From the NCBI GenBank assembly GCA_963920575.1, contig OY986970.1:22451274-22515273 (forward strand): DNA of 64,000 nt, read 5' to 3'. The notes beneath the pieces are model-generated. The model was given only the letters and a program-made list of their open reading frames with translations, had not been told where the DNA came from and searched no databases. Each line of letters opens with the position of its first letter. The stretch's first letter is position 1. Position numbers and translations under genes: made by a program. The DNA comes from Narthecium ossifragum (taxonomy: Eukaryota > Streptophyta > Magnoliopsida > Dioscoreales > Nartheciaceae). Of the stretch, positions 1 to 11,607 are shown piece by piece.

Positions 1-2868
1 ATAGAGATAATGCCGCCAGGTCTTCAGGGCGAAGACCACCGCTGCTAGCTCCAAGTCGTGAGTCGGGTAGTTCCTCTCATGGTTCTTCAACTGACGAGAA
101 CCATAGGAAACTACGTGGCCCTCCTGCATGAGGACACACCCCAAACCCTCACCGTTGGCGTCGCAGTAAACAATGTAACCAACACCTCGCTCGGGGACGA
201 TCAGCACCGGCGCACTGGTCAACCTCGTCCTCAGCTCCACGAAGGCTCGCTCACAAGCATCATCTCACACGAACGGGACGGCCTTCTGTGTCAGTCTGGT
301 CAACGGTCCGGCAACTCTGGAGAAGTTCCGCACGAACCGCCTGTAGTAACCCGCCAGGCCTAAGAAACTACGGACCTCAAACACTGTTCTCGGTCTCTGC
401 CACTGTACCACTGCCTCGACCTTGGCCGGGTCAACTGAGATCCCTGCTGCCGACACCACGTGTCCAAGGAATCCCACCTGTGCAAGCCAGAACTCGCACT
501 TGGAAGCCTTGGCATAAAGCCGATGCTCCCGAAGTAGCTGTAACACTGTCGCCAAGTGTTGCTCGTGCTCCGCCTCTGACCGGGAGTAGATAAGGATGTC
601 GTCGACGAACACCACCACGAACTCGTCTAGAAAAGGCCGGAAGATCCTCTGCATGAGATCCATGAACGCTGCTGGTGCGTTCGTCAGCCCAAACGGCATC
701 ACCACGAACTCGTACAGGCCGTACCGAGTCCGAAAAGCCGTCTTCGGGATGTCGCAATCCTGAACCCTCAACTGGTGGTAGCCGGTGCGGAGGTCGATCT
801 TCGAGAACACTGAAGATCCTCTCAACTGGTCAAACAGGTCATCGATCCGCGGCATCGGATACCTGTTCTTCACCGTCACCCTGTTGAGCCGCCTGTAGTC
901 TATGCAAAGTCGAAGGGTACCGTCCTTCTTCTTCGCGAACAACATTGGCGCCCCCCAGGGAGACATGCTGGGACGGATGAAGCCTCTGCTGGTAAGCTCG
1001 TCTAGCTGGGTCCTCAACTCACTCTGCTCTGCTGGTGCCATCCTGAAAGCTGGGAGAGAGATCGGTGCGGTACCCGGTACCAGGTCGATCTCAAAATCGA
1101 CCTCTCTGGGCGGTGGAAGCCCTGGCAACACCTCGGGAAACACGTCGGTGTAGTCGCACACGATCCTGTGGAAACTGCTCAGCTGTACTCCCTCTGACCC
1201 AAATAGGGACAGGCTGGCCAGCAAGGCTGAGAGCTCGCTGCCACGCCTTCCCACACCACAAGCAAAGGAATCGGCTGAGAACTGATCCCCCAACAACACA
1301 AACTGTGTCCCATCGGGTGTCCAAGCGACCACCCTCCGGCGACCACAGTCGATGATAGCTCGGTATGCTGCTAACCAGTCCATACCGAGTATCACATCGA
1401 AGCCTGTCATGTCTAGCACCCGCAGGTCTAGACAGACACGGAGGCCTCCAACCTCGAAAGAACAAGATCGGCAGACCCGGTCTACCCTGACTGTGCCTCC
1501 GATCGGTGAATCTACAGACTGTGCCACCTCTAGCCAACTCGTCTCTAATCCTAGCGATGCCACACACATGCTAGCAATATAGGAATGAGACGCCCTAGAG
1601 TCTATCAGCATATCTACTAAAGAACTAGAAAGCTGAAAGATACCTCTGAGGACGGTTGGCTCTGCCGCTGCCTGCTGATACTGCTGCGGCTGCTGGTACT
1701 GTAACGGCTGCTGGTACTGTGGTGGCGGCTGATATAGCTGGACGGTGTCCTGCCGCTCGCGAACTGGGAGGGCAAACACCTGCCCCCGCTGGCCTCCTCT
1801 GCCTCTGGGACGCCCCGGCCCGCGTCCACCCCCGCTCCCCTGCCAGGCACCGGACCCTCCGCCTCTACTGCCTTGCGGCATAGCGCCCTGCGCTCCTCGC
1901 GAAGTACAGTCTCTACGGTAGTGCCCCGGCTGCCCGCACAGGTAGCAAGTGACTGACGCGCCCGGCTGTCGTCCCTGGTCCCCCCCTGACGAAGCCTGCC
2001 CAGATGGCCCGGCCGTTAGTAGAAACGGTGCACGCTGCGGCCGCCTCTGAAAGGGCCGCTGACGCCACGGCTGCCCCCTACCGAACCCCCCTCTGCCCTG
2101 GGGTCGCTGCTGCGAGCTGGTAGAGACTGCCGGTGGAACTGCCCGACGTCTCTTGTCCACAACTAAGGAGCAGTTCAGAACTGCTGAGTGCGTCTGGAAG
2201 CGGTGGGAACACGTCTGGCGCCTGATCTCTGGACGTAGGCCCCACTCAAACTGCCGTGCCCTGGCCACTGGATCTGCTGCCACTGCCCCCGCAAAACGGA
2301 CCAAGTGTGTAAACCGGGTGGCATACTGCTGGACGGTGCGAGTACCCTGCAGGAGGGACTGGTACTCGCGAGACAGGGCGTCACGCGTACTCTCCGTGAA
2401 GTACGCGTCCAAGAACAACGCCCTGAACTCCTCCCACGTCGGCTCCTCTCCGCAACTGGTGTGCTGGGCAGTGCACCACCAGTCAAGGGCGTCACCATCG
2501 AGCTGGAACGCCGCGAGGGTGACCCGAATCCGGTCATCCCCGACGAAGAGAGCGTCGAGAACGCGCGTGACTCCTCGGGGCCAGCCGTCTGCCGTGGTCG
2601 GATCTCCAGTCTCACCGCTGAACCTAGGCGGGTTCAGCCGCTGGAAGTCCATCATGACCGCTGCCGCGGCCCACCCGTCGACCGGAGCGAGGACCTCCTC
2701 CTCGGCGAGAGGAGCCTCCTCCCGTACGACCGCAACCGTCGCTGGTGATGGTACAGTCCGTCGAGCTCTGACCGTCCTGACAGGTGCTACCCCGTCTGGT
2801 CGGGTGGGTCGACCAGGTCGTGCCCCACCTCGACCAATAACCGTAGGTCGGACTCGAGCTCCCGACAT
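1..2868 (-). pseudogene. Ty3 Tekay/Del-like gag-pol, partial, with a nonsense codon
   Basis: This is the polyprotein of a Ty3 chromovirus, cut off by the left window edge. In order I see gag, a CCHC knuckle ([14 protein letters not shown], about 1902-1949), aspartic protease, reverse transcriptase with [10 protein letters not shown], and the start of RNase H. The start at 2868 (MSGARVRP) is chosen because the open frame upstream to 2967 is leader sequence. The protease active site reads LIDSRASHS where the family has DSG (codon AGG at 1594-1596). A TGA at about 262-264 replaces the expected Trp of the (F)xWDxxC motif. After it the RNase H frame ([10 protein letters not shown]) stays open to position 1. 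The copy is therefore probably inactive. Its primer site and 5' LTR lie directly to the right. Integrase and chromodomain would be outside the window. Confidence 0.9.
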
Positions 2869-3054
2869 CTGTGCAATCACCAACGACAACGAGCTTTCAC
2901 TCGTCAGAAACCCAAGACAAAGCAGCACAACATAAAGCGGAAAAACACAACACATCAAAATGAGCATGCACGGATGTTCTAGACATAGAACTAACCCATT
3001 CCACGCTCAATCTCAACCGAATCTTGATCCTAAACCCTGGGATCTACAGCCTAT

Positions 3055-3065
3055 GCTCTGATACC
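3055..3065 (-). other. Primer binding site, initiator tRNA-Met type
   Basis: On the minus strand the sequence GGTATCAGAGC follows the LTR end after a few bases. It is the core of the TGGTATCAGAGC site complementary to the 3' end of initiator tRNA-Met, usual for Tekay/Del and copia elements. The first T of the canonical site is A here. It fixes the orientation of the element and the inner LTR border. Confidence 0.85.
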
Positions 3066-3069
3066 TAGC

Positions 3070-5484
3070 TGTCACGCCCCGACCCGCGAAAGCCCAACCG
3101 GGCTGGGCGACGCGAACCGGAACCTAACCAACGCGGAAAAAGAACGACGAGGGTTCCCTCTAACCTATTGGTCTCCCTAGCAATTCATCAAAGCCCCCAA
3201 TTAAAACAACATCAAAACGCAAAACCTCGAATCTCAGATTAAAACTCAAAGTATTAGTTATACAAAACCTCGGAGAGGGGGAGTTCAAATACAATATTAC
3301 TCCCGTAGGAGACTATCTAACATAAGGGTAAAAGCAGTAAAGGATCACCAGCTCTCAGACTCCACCTGGCGCCGCCGTACCGCCAACCAACTGCCCGGTA
3401 GGGGCCACAGAAGAGGTATTGCCGCCTGCACCTGCAAAACGCAGCCCGGGTAGGAGTGAGCACTAAGCTCAGTAGGGATCTACACTAGGACACACAGAAG
3501 GAAGAGGGAAACGCAACAGTGTCGCCCTCAAGTGGAATCTGGGTGTATACAGGGGTCCCATAACCCCACCACGTGTCCCTGAGGCCCACGATCATGGTCT
3601 TCCAGCCGAGCTGGTCACATGTCAGGTCACACTCAGTAGCAGGAAACGACACTGCTAACTCTCAACAGGACACTGAACACTGTTTGGTGGGAAGAGACAC
3701 CACTGAGTAGGCAAAACCTCTACTCAAGAGTTTTAAAAAGAACCGGACACCGGCTACACCTCAGATCCAACTCGAGGCCGACACGACCTCTACAATCATC
3801 AAGCCATAAGTGTACCAGTCATCTAAGCCTATCATCTGATCGACTGGACATCACAATTCAAACCGGGTCCTAACAGCTCAACCCCGGTCCTAGGGCTAAG
3901 TCCGAGCTTCCAGCCTCGGGACGGCGACCCAAGGATCACCCACGCCCTAACCAATGCAACTAATGCACACAACAACAATGCATGCTATGACATACACAAA
4001 CAGGAGATAGGCATGCAACAGTATGGCAAACATGATATAAGTCTACCGGATCGATGCAGCGGTACCACCAACCGCTGCCAGCCGATCCGCAGCGGGTCCC
4101 GGCATTACGACGGTACCGCGACCGTCAACCGCGGACTCCTGCAACGGGAAGCAACCCCGAAAACGATGATGAACAAAACACAATATAATATTATATTCCG
4201 AAATATAATATTATATTCAAAAAACACCCAAAGCCTCTACTTAGGGGCTAATTGATTCCGTCGATCCGATGCCCAAACGTCGTCGGATTCAAGATCCAAC
4301 TTAGTCACTAGTAGGTATATGAACCAAAATCATCATATCCAAAAATCATAATCATCCAACGGTTGGATTAACGGGAAAACGCTAATCAAAATTCTTAATC
4401 AAACTAACTTATCCATTAATTGCTGCAACGCAGCCCTTCAGAAAACAATTCATAACAAATCGTACATAAATCAGAAAAATACGAAACAAGATGGAATGGA
4501 AAGATAACGAGTAGAGTTACAACTCTTATATTTATCAAAAGCCAAGATTATGTACTCACCGGCCGGAAAACTCGCTGCAAGCCGGCTGTTTCTCAAGAAC
4601 AGCAGAAAACCAGAAATCCGAGACTAATCTTGCATAAAACCTACTCAAATCTCAACTGATTAACATGAAACTTAAATCAGTTATTCTACAAGGCATAAAG
4701 AATCCAACAAAGCAAGGATCAACAAGATCCAACGGATAGATCTCAAGAAAACCCGAAATAAACACAGTAGGTATAACCCTACCTAGCTGTGCTTTCCTTG
4801 GCTGATTCCCCGCGATTTGATCACCAACAAGCCTCCAAACCACTTCAGGGATCTTCCTCTCGTTGTCAAGAATCCAACGAGCTAATGAACACCCAATTTG
4901 GTGGTCGGAGGAGGGAGAACGGAGGTAGGAAAGCTCGGCTGCCGGAACAGGGGAAGAACAGAGCTTCGGGAGAAGAAGAAAAGAGGAAGAAGAAAGAGAG
5001 GAGAAGGAGGAAGAGGAGGGGAAGAAAAGAGGGGAAAGGGGGAGGGGAAAGCAGGGGAAAGGGGAAGAAAGTGAGGGGAGGGGAGGGAAAGTCCTCCCCC
5101 CGTCTGACAAAGGAGAACGACGGCCGTCGGTGGCCGTCCTCGCAAAGCAGAAAAGCCACCGACGCGATTCCGATCGGTCGCTCCAAGGAGCGATCGATCG
5201 TTATCGCCCCGGGTCAAAACCAACCGACTTGCTCACGAGTCCGATCGATCGTTCCAAGGAGCGATCGATCGCTCAAGGCTCGTCAGCTGCCCAACGGCAA
5301 GCTTCCGCGCGCCCGAGCTGGGATCTTCCGATCCCGGGTCCACCTAGCCAGTTTAAACAAACACTAACACATACAAGGCCGGTGTGTGCACACGCGGGTG
5401 TGAAACAAACCAACAATGCGCAATTTACCAAATTGCCCTTGCGGTCTACAACGAGCCACAGGGGTAGAGGGGCAGGTCCTCACA
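3070..5484 (-). mobile_element. 5' LTR of the Tekay/Del-like element (2415 bp)
   Basis: The LTR runs on the minus strand from TGTGAGGACC (ending at 5484) to GGGGCGTGACA (starting at 3070), with TG...CA termini next to the primer site. Homologous LTRs lie at 50542-56231 and from 61548 rightward. It holds a long purine/pyrimidine tract (about 4960-5095) that opens misleading frames on both strands, and a cluster of GATCGATC words at 5160-5275. The other LTR of this element would be left of the window. Confidence 0.85.
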
Positions 5485-6674
5485 AAACCTGTGGCGGAAG
5501 AACACGCAACTGACAAGTGCGTAACATAGATCCGATCTGTAAGCAAACCCTCTATCGCCAACTGCGAACTCTAACGGCTGTCACCTCTGACCTGATCTGC
5601 ACTGACCTCTCTACCTCAACAGGTGTAACGCTGGTGCTGAGCCGTCAACTGCGGAAGTAGGAAAACTCCGCCATGAGGATATGCTCTCGTCGTCTGACGT
5701 CTGCACCAATAATACGTGCTCTAAGCACGTCACCACGGTTCTAAATGGTCCTCTCCAACCGTCTGTCCCTCTGCTCTGCGAGATGCTGTGCTGGAAGTCA
5801 ACACTGTGATCATCGACTCCCAAGAGCTGTACTAGGCTCAGGTCTGTGATCCTGGAATCGTGACCTGAAGTGATGGAAACTGAAACATCACGCCATCTGA
5901 TCACCTCTCTGACATGTGGACTGCTATGTGGCACACATACTCATCTCACATGGTATGTGCTGACCTGACCTCTGCGCCTGGTCTCTGGGTCTGACCTCTG
6001 AATCTGATCCTGAGTCTGATCTCTGCGTCTGATCCTGAAACTGTTCTCTACATTTGATGCTGAATCTGACCTCTGCATCTGATGCCAACCAAGCTGATGA
6101 CGAAATCCACGATACATCTCCATGCCTCCTGAATGAACAGCAACAGGAGAGGAGTGAACCTCACATAGGGTGTCCTCGTGCAACTCTGGATCTGCTACTC
6201 CACCACTGGGGTACAATCAACTGTCTGCCAAAGCCGTCAGGAATCTCTACATGCTCGATATCGTCGTCGCCCCACGCGCGTCATGGTTCTGGTGCGGACT
6301 CTAGGAACAGGGCTGCCTCGGCCTCCACCTCATCTGGTCTCTGATCCCTGCCAACTCTAACTGGTCCTCTACACGAAAGGACCTCCCGGAACACTCTGCC
6401 AGGAACTGAGAACTCCCAGAACCCATGGTGGATATTGGGGCCGCGGAGGTAGTGGCGGTGGAGGCTGCGGGGCCAGGGTCGTGGCTGTGGTTTAGAACTT
6501 AGCAAAACCAAGTCCCAAAGGAATGAGGCATTCTAAAAATAGTGAACTATAATTAGTCCATTACTATTTACTTGTAGGATTTTACTTCAAATTTGGACAT
6601 GTTTAACCAAATAGTTTTACAAATTAGCTACATAATATGTAATGTATAGAAAAATCTCACTCAAATATCAACTT
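5485..6674. other. Unassigned sequence outside the LTR
   Basis: This is the flank next to the outer end of the Tekay-like LTR. The part 5485-6490 is moderately GC-rich, with degenerate repeats of CTGATC/CTGACCTCTG near 5940-6080. The short open frames on either strand resemble no family I know and are broken. From about 6490 the sequence becomes AT-rich. I see no gene here. It may be older transposon or captured sequence. Confidence 0.5.
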
Positions 6675-6853
6675 AACACTTAATATGTTTTTGTGTAGAT
6701 CTCTTCCACTTTGATGGATAATTAAATCGAAATATATCGATAAATAGTTTCTTATTTTTTTAATTTTCTTGAAGCTTTAGTGATAATATATGTGTCATTT
6801 TTGCACAAAAAATACAGTGTTAATGTTACTGATAGAAATTTTGTAACCGTTTG
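6675..6853. repeat. Dispersed repeat, copy 1 of 2 (179 bp)
   Basis: From AACACTTAATATG to TTTTGTAACCGTTTG this block aligns along its whole length, with few differences, to 32695-32874. The sequences outside the block differ on both sides. The second copy abuts the upstream end of the endogenous pararetrovirus. I see no terminal inverted repeat or coding capacity. Confidence 0.75.
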
Positions 6854-6962
6854 AAAGAAACATAGCGAGAGAGAATTAGAAATTTTCTTGAAGGAGAATG
6901 TGTGGGCCTTTGCCCGAAGCCTTGCCTTTGAAAGAAACATAGCGAGAGAGAATTAGAAATTT
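6850..6962. repeat. 36-bp direct repeat pair
   Basis: The 36 bases at 6850-6885 recur exactly at 6927-6962 (core GAAAGAAACATAGCGAGAG), with 41 bases between them. The pair starts at the right border of the dispersed repeat, so it may mark a local duplication made at that junction. Confidence 0.8.
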
Positions 6963-6989
6963 GAGTACGTTGTTGATTTTTTGGCTCAA

Positions 6990-7215
6990 TTTCAAATCTC
7001 GGAAATCTTGGATCTATCCAAGAACTTCTTGGATCGATCCAACTTGAATCTGGATCGTCTGGATCGATCTGAAAGTTCGTTCCAGAGACGTGTTTGTAGC
7101 TTTGCATGTTGGATCGATCCAAACATACAGTGGATTGATCCCAACCCTGTTTCCATAGGCCTGTTTTCATGTTTTTCAGATTGGATCGATCCAAGCCTAC
7201 TCTGGATCGATCTAG
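6990..7215. repeat. Cluster of GGATCGATCC palindromes
   Basis: The word TGGATCGATCC or close variants recurs about eight times, unevenly spaced, immediately left of the Athila-like LTR. Similar clusters built on other palindromic words sit in other LTRs of the window. The stretch may be the remains of a truncated LTR of that kind. Confidence 0.6.
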
Positions 7216-7222
7216 AACATAG

Positions 7223-8656
7223 TGATGAGTCACTAAATATACATACTTAAACCCCTTAATTTACATTTGTTAGCCCGAGAGTATTTGTATTTGATAGTTT
7301 GTTAATTGATTTCAGGTTTAATGAAGATTCAAGTTAGAAAATACAGAAAAGGACTAATATGTGGAAATTACATTCCTCCGCTGTCAGTTTGAAAATAATT
7401 CACCAAATTCTCCAGATAAATTCTAAATTCCTGAAATTTGGAGCACTTATAGAAGACTTCAAGATGAACAACTTTCATGTTGGACACTTCGCGAGATTCT
7501 GCACAGATTAATAGCAATTTTCAAGAATATGAAGATAAACAGATGCTGAGAGACTGGTCCATCGACGCTTCGGAGAATATTCGTCAAATATTCCAGATAA
7601 GTCCAAATAATGTCAAATCTTCGGAAAAGGACAGAAGGCTTTCTAATCGATATCTTTCATGTTGAGTACATTTCCAAATTCCGAACGGGTTGAACCCAGT
7701 CGCGACCGGAAGAGGCTGTCAGAATTAAACCAGGAAATCCGAGTTACACTAGAGGTCCAACTCAACCCAAAACCCTAATTCCGGGAATTAACCTATAAAA
7801 AGGGTTTTGTGGCCGAAAATTGGGAGGTCTCCATAGAGAGAAAAAGAGGGATTCAGATTGCAGAAGAAGACGGAGATGCGGTGTGGATCCCTATCATTCT
7901 TCATCAAATACATGGCTCTCATCCAAAAGATGAGTGGCTAATCTCTGTACTTAGGGATCTCATGAAGCTTTAATGTAGCTTCTTTGTATTTTCTAATTTG
8001 ATTTTTGTTATCTTTTCAAAGACATGATCCTACGAATATGGTTTTATCTTATAAAGAGTTGAAGGAATTGAGTTTCGTTGACCTATATTCAGACCTACTT
8101 GATTGCGGTGCTTGATGGTAGAGATTCGTAGAATGGGTTTTATGTTGCTTTTGGGTATGCCTTTTAGATAATCTATGCTAGATGAAGATAGGGTGTACTC
8201 AGATTAAGTTCGAAGACAATCTATGCTAGGTATAGATAGGTTATGCCTTAGGGAACCAATAGCATTATTTTAGGGATTCATGTAGGCTGAAGAAGCTGTG
8301 AATCTATAATGTTGAGATAAGTAAAGAAGAGGATAACTAGAGAATACAGAAAGTGAAACTAAAGTGGATTGAGTAATCCCTAGGTTTTCTCTCACTAATC
8401 TATTTCAATTTCGTTAATCGCTTTCTTTATTAGTTTTAATTAATCCGTTTCTACAACCCAAATCAATCCTTCTTCGCCTTAGGATTAGAGTGTTGAGAGT
8501 TAATTCAGATGTTTCTTTGTTAGTCAAAGTTTTTCCTGAGGACCGACCCCGTATTTCACCAGTATTCTATCTTATTAATTTAGTGTTGAAAGTAAGGTTT
8601 ATAAATTTCTAAATTGCATTTGGCATATGAGTTAGCGATGCATTTGCGAGCGATCA
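7223..8656 (+). mobile_element. Athila-like 5' LTR (family A, copy 1)
   Basis: The LTR starts TGATGAGTCACTAAATA and ends GCGAGCGATCA (1434 bp). It is followed five bases later by a primer binding site, so it is a 5' LTR. A TATA box (TATAAAA) lies at 7794-7800. Copies of the same family are at 18533-19924 (solo) and 59550-60890 (truncated). I found no matching 3' LTR for this copy: the next family member to the right has its own TSD. Confidence 0.85.
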
Positions 8657-8661
8657 ATTTT

Positions 8662-8680
8662 TGGCGCCGTTGCTGGGGAA
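8662..8680 (+). other. Primer binding site, Athila type
   Basis: TGGCGCCGTTGCTGGGGAA directly follows the LTR. This is the site used by Athila elements, described as complementary to tRNA-Asp, with one base different from the form TGGCGCCGTTGCCGGGGA that I remember. It supports the lineage call made from gag. Confidence 0.8.
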
Positions 8681-8837
8681 TCTTTTGATTTACAACGGAG
8701 TATCGATTTAAGTTTCTCTTAACTCTTTTCGGAGTGTAGTTAGACTTTTATTTTTAATTACTTTATTTTACATTTTCTTTTAGGATTTTTCTGATGATTT
8801 TCTGGAATTTTTGCAGCATTGGAACGATTTTGCCTTG

Positions 8838-8992
8838 AAGCATACAGACGGTCGACCGCCACATCGACCGCCGGATCGACCGTCAGACGCTGTCACGGAA
8901 AACGTTTCGCAGGGTCGATACGAGGATCGACCGTCGCATCTTCAAGTAAAGGTGCACAGTTCCACGGTCGACCGTCAGATCGACCGTGAGCG
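8838..8992 (+). repeat. GTCGACCG palindrome cluster in the element leader
   Basis: CGGTCGACCG and GATCGACCGTC variants recur about seven times between the primer site and gag. The same words occur in the solo LTR at 51408-53060, where they lie upstream of its TATA box. Confidence 0.7.
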
Positions 8993-9105
8993 CAATCAGG
9001 TTAGTTTTATTGCTTCAAAACTTTTCCTTTCAATCTTTGTTTTTCGGATTTTCTCCTCTCCTTCGAATATTCTGTTTTCTTTTTCTCTTTTTGGTGTGAT
9101 CTTGC

Positions 9106-11607
9106 ATGCAAGGCAGACGATCCCTACATAATCCGTTGGAACCTTTGGATCAAGAAATAGAGGCCACACTTCGAGCAGCTAGAACCTTAGGACAAAAATC
9201 TCTAAGTAATTACCAGGAAGCTATAAGCAACTTGCAATCCTTAATGGCTGAACACGAGGAACATGTCATTGACCCTAATGATAATATGGGTAGGGGTGGA
9301 AATGATAACAATATTAGAGAAGTCCCAATTAGGAATCACTTCCTACCTGGACCTTATACCTATGCTTCTTGTATCAACCCACCTACCATCAATGCTACAC
9401 ATTATGAGATTAAGTCTAACTGGATTACTGCTTTACCTTCTTTCTATGGGCGTGAGAATGAGGACCCCTATGGACACATTGCTAGCTTTCTTGAAATCCT
9501 TTCCATGTTCAAAGTTCAGCTTTTTAATGATGATGCCTTTAGACTCAAACTCTTCCCTTTTTCTTTGAAAGACAAGGCTAAACATTGGCTTCAAACCTTA
9601 GCTCCAAATTCGATTTCAACATGGGACCAACTTCAGGGCGCTTTCCTTAAGAAATATTTCCCTATCATTAAAACTCAAAATTATCGAACCATGATTATTT
9701 CTTTTAAGCAAAATGAAGATGAGATGTTTCATGAAGCTTGGGAAAGATTTAAGGATCTTCTTAGAGAGTGTCCCCATCATGAGGTACCTGAGTGGCAGTT
9801 AGCCCATTCATTTTATAATGGTCTTAATGATCGTTATAGGATAATGGTCGAAGCATGCTGCGGGGGTGTTGTTCTTAGTAAGCCATGGACTGCTCTTTGG
9901 GAAATGTATGACAACCTTGCTGAAAATTCACAACACAATGCCTCAGTTTTTAGGAGTCGGTCTACCATTGTTCGTAATCCTCGAGGAATTCATGAAATTT
10001 TTGAATTCCAAAGCCTCTCCGCACAAGTAGCCCTCTTAACTAAAGATTTAAACCAGTTGAAATCAGGCCAATCTCCTGCTCAACAATTGCATAACACTTC
10101 TCTTGAAACCTGTGCTCTCTGCCTTAATTCTGATCACCATATCACTGATTGTCATCTGGCCCCCAATTTCCCTGACTTTGTTAAGGAACAAGCTAATGCG
10201 ACTTATGGTTTTTCCAAACCTCAAAATAACCCTTATTCGAATACCTATAATCCAGGTTGGAGAAATCATCCTAATTTTAGTTGGCAGCCACAACAATCAA
10301 GTAATTTTCTGGGGCAAAGTAACGCAACCAATCCTTCTGCTTTTAAGTACCCACCTAAACCTTCTGCAAATCCAAATCCTGGGTACCCTCCGCAATCAAC
10401 TTTAGCCCCTCAAACCCAATCTACTTCTGAACCAACTTTAAGTTCCCTCCTTTCGGCTATGACTGCCATGAATGACAACATCAATTCAAACATTAATGAA
10501 AACATTAGTGGCATAAGACGTGATTTGACGAGTGAATTCTCTAAAATTCAGAACTATGTTTCTAGAATAGAGAACCAGTGTAATTCTAATACCCAATCCA
10601 TTGCTAAACTTGAGAATTCACTGGGCCAACTTTCTAACACTATAGCCAAAAGAGAGGAAGGTCATTTGCCAAGTCAATCTGTGACAAACACCAGAGGCCA
10701 ACACTATGTAGAAAGCCAAAGCTTTGAGAGTGCGAAAGCTGTGGTGACCCTCAGAAGCGGCAAAGCAGTAGATAACCAAATAGGTGAACCTGTCAGTATG
10801 GAGGATCAAACACCTGATCCGACGATCAATCGTCCAAACCGAGATGATTCTTATTTTTCACCTAATATTGACACATCTGATTCTAGAGAGCTTGACCCAG
10901 ATAAATATATTCCTAAAGTTCCTTTCCCAGCAGCTCTTAAGAATCCTTCTTCAACCATAAAAGCCCGAAAGAAATGTCTTCGTTCAGATAATGGTGGTGA
11001 GTTCAAATTAGATCCTTTCTTGAAGCTATGTGAGGATGAAGGCATAGTTAGACACTTTACTATTAGGGAGACACCACAACAGAATTGGATATTAGGACGA
11101 ATGAACTGTACATTATTGGAGAAAATACGATGTATGTTGTCTAATGCTAGCTTGGGAAAAGAATTTTGGGTTGAGGCGTTGTCATATGCATGTCATCTCA
11201 TCAACATATTACTTGCATCTGCAAATGATGGAAAAACTCCACTTGAGGTATGGTCTGGACATCCTGCTACAGATTATGATTCTTTGCATATATTTGGTTG
11301 TCATGCATATTATCATGTCAGGGATAGCAAGCTAGATCCTAGAGCCAAGAAAGCAATATTTTTGGGCTTTAAGACAGGCATGAAAGGATATAGACTTTGG
11401 TGCCTTCAGTCCAAGAAGGGTATTGTTAGTAGAGATGTTAAATTTGATGAGTTCTCCATGTTGAAGGAGAATTTGCAGAGCTCTCATGAGGAGAGTAATA
11501 GTAGGAGTGCTTCACAGCATGTAGAGTTTGAGGCTCTAGTTGTTAGCATACATGTTCTGAATGAGGAATCAAGTTCAGATGAGGAGGAGACTCAGGAAGA
11601 TCTATAG
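9106..11607 (+). CDS. Chimeric ORF: Athila-like gag fused in frame to Ty1/copia integrase
   Basis: An 833-residue open frame. Residues 1 to about 618 are an Athila-type gag: the retrotransposon gag core is at about 115-270 (PFSLKDKAKHWLQTL, HEAWERFKDLLRECPHH, FYNGLNDRYR) and is followed by an Asn/Pro/Ser-rich tail and a coiled-coil-like stretch. From residue 622 (nucleotide about 10970) the protein becomes the C-terminal half of a copia integrase (CLRSDNGGEF, then HIFGCHAYYHV and KAIFLGF). The join is in frame with no stop or linker. The integrase part lacks the first catalytic Asp, and the usual AERMN reads LGRMN, so the catalytic Glu is Gly. It cannot act as an integrase, but gag could still be made. 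Either a template-switch recombinant or a nested fragment would explain it. Confidence 0.8.
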   Translation: MQGRRSLHNPLEPLDQEIEATLRAARTLGQKSLSNYQEAISNLQSLMAEHEEHVIDPNDNMGRGGNDNNIREVPIRNHFLPGPYTYASCINPPTINATHYEIKSNWITALPSFYGRENEDPYGHIASFLEILSMFKVQLFNDDAFRLKLFPFSLKDKAKHWLQTLAPNSISTWDQLQGAFLKKYFPIIKTQNYRTMIISFKQNEDEMFHEAWERFKDLLRECPHHEVPEWQLAHSFYNGLNDRYRIMVEACCGGVVLSKPWTALWEMYDNLAENSQHNASVFRSRSTIVRNPRGIHEIFEFQSLSAQVALLTKDLNQLKSGQSPAQQLHNTSLETCALCLNSDHHITDCHLAPNFPDFVKEQANATYGFSKPQNNPYSNTYNPGWRNHPNFSWQPQQSSNFLGQSNATNPSAFKYPPKPSANPNPGYPPQSTLAPQTQSTSEPTLSSLLSAMTAMNDNINSNINENISGIRRDLTSEFSKIQNYVSRIENQCNSNTQSIAKLENSLGQLSNTIAKREEGHLPSQSVTNTRGQHYVESQSFESAKAVVTLRSGKAVDNQIGEPVSMEDQTPDPTINRPNRDDSYFSPNIDTSDSRELDPDKYIPKVPFPAALKNPSSTIKARKKCLRSDNGGEFKLDPFLKLCEDEGIVRHFTIRETPQQNWILGRMNCTLLEKIRCMLSNASLGKEFWVEALSYACHLINILLASANDGKTPLEVWSGHPATDYDSLHIFGCHAYYHVRDSKLDPRAKKAIFLGFKTGMKGYRLWCLQSKKGIVSRDVKFDEFSMLKENLQSSHEESNSRSASQHVEFEALVVSIHVLNEESSSDEEETQEDL

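Noticed and set aside
2153..2935. 260-residue plus-strand frame
   Set aside because: It lies antisense to a clear gag frame and shows no domain; GC-rich sequence keeps it open.
3055..3065. tRNA-like match (also at 32368 and 58973)
   Set aside because: Only the primer complement of the tRNA 3' end is present; there is no cloverleaf, so these are primer binding sites and not tRNA genes.
4652..5367. Lys/Glu/Arg-rich and Ser/Pro/Phe-rich frames
   Set aside because: They are produced by the purine/pyrimidine tract inside the Tekay-like LTR.
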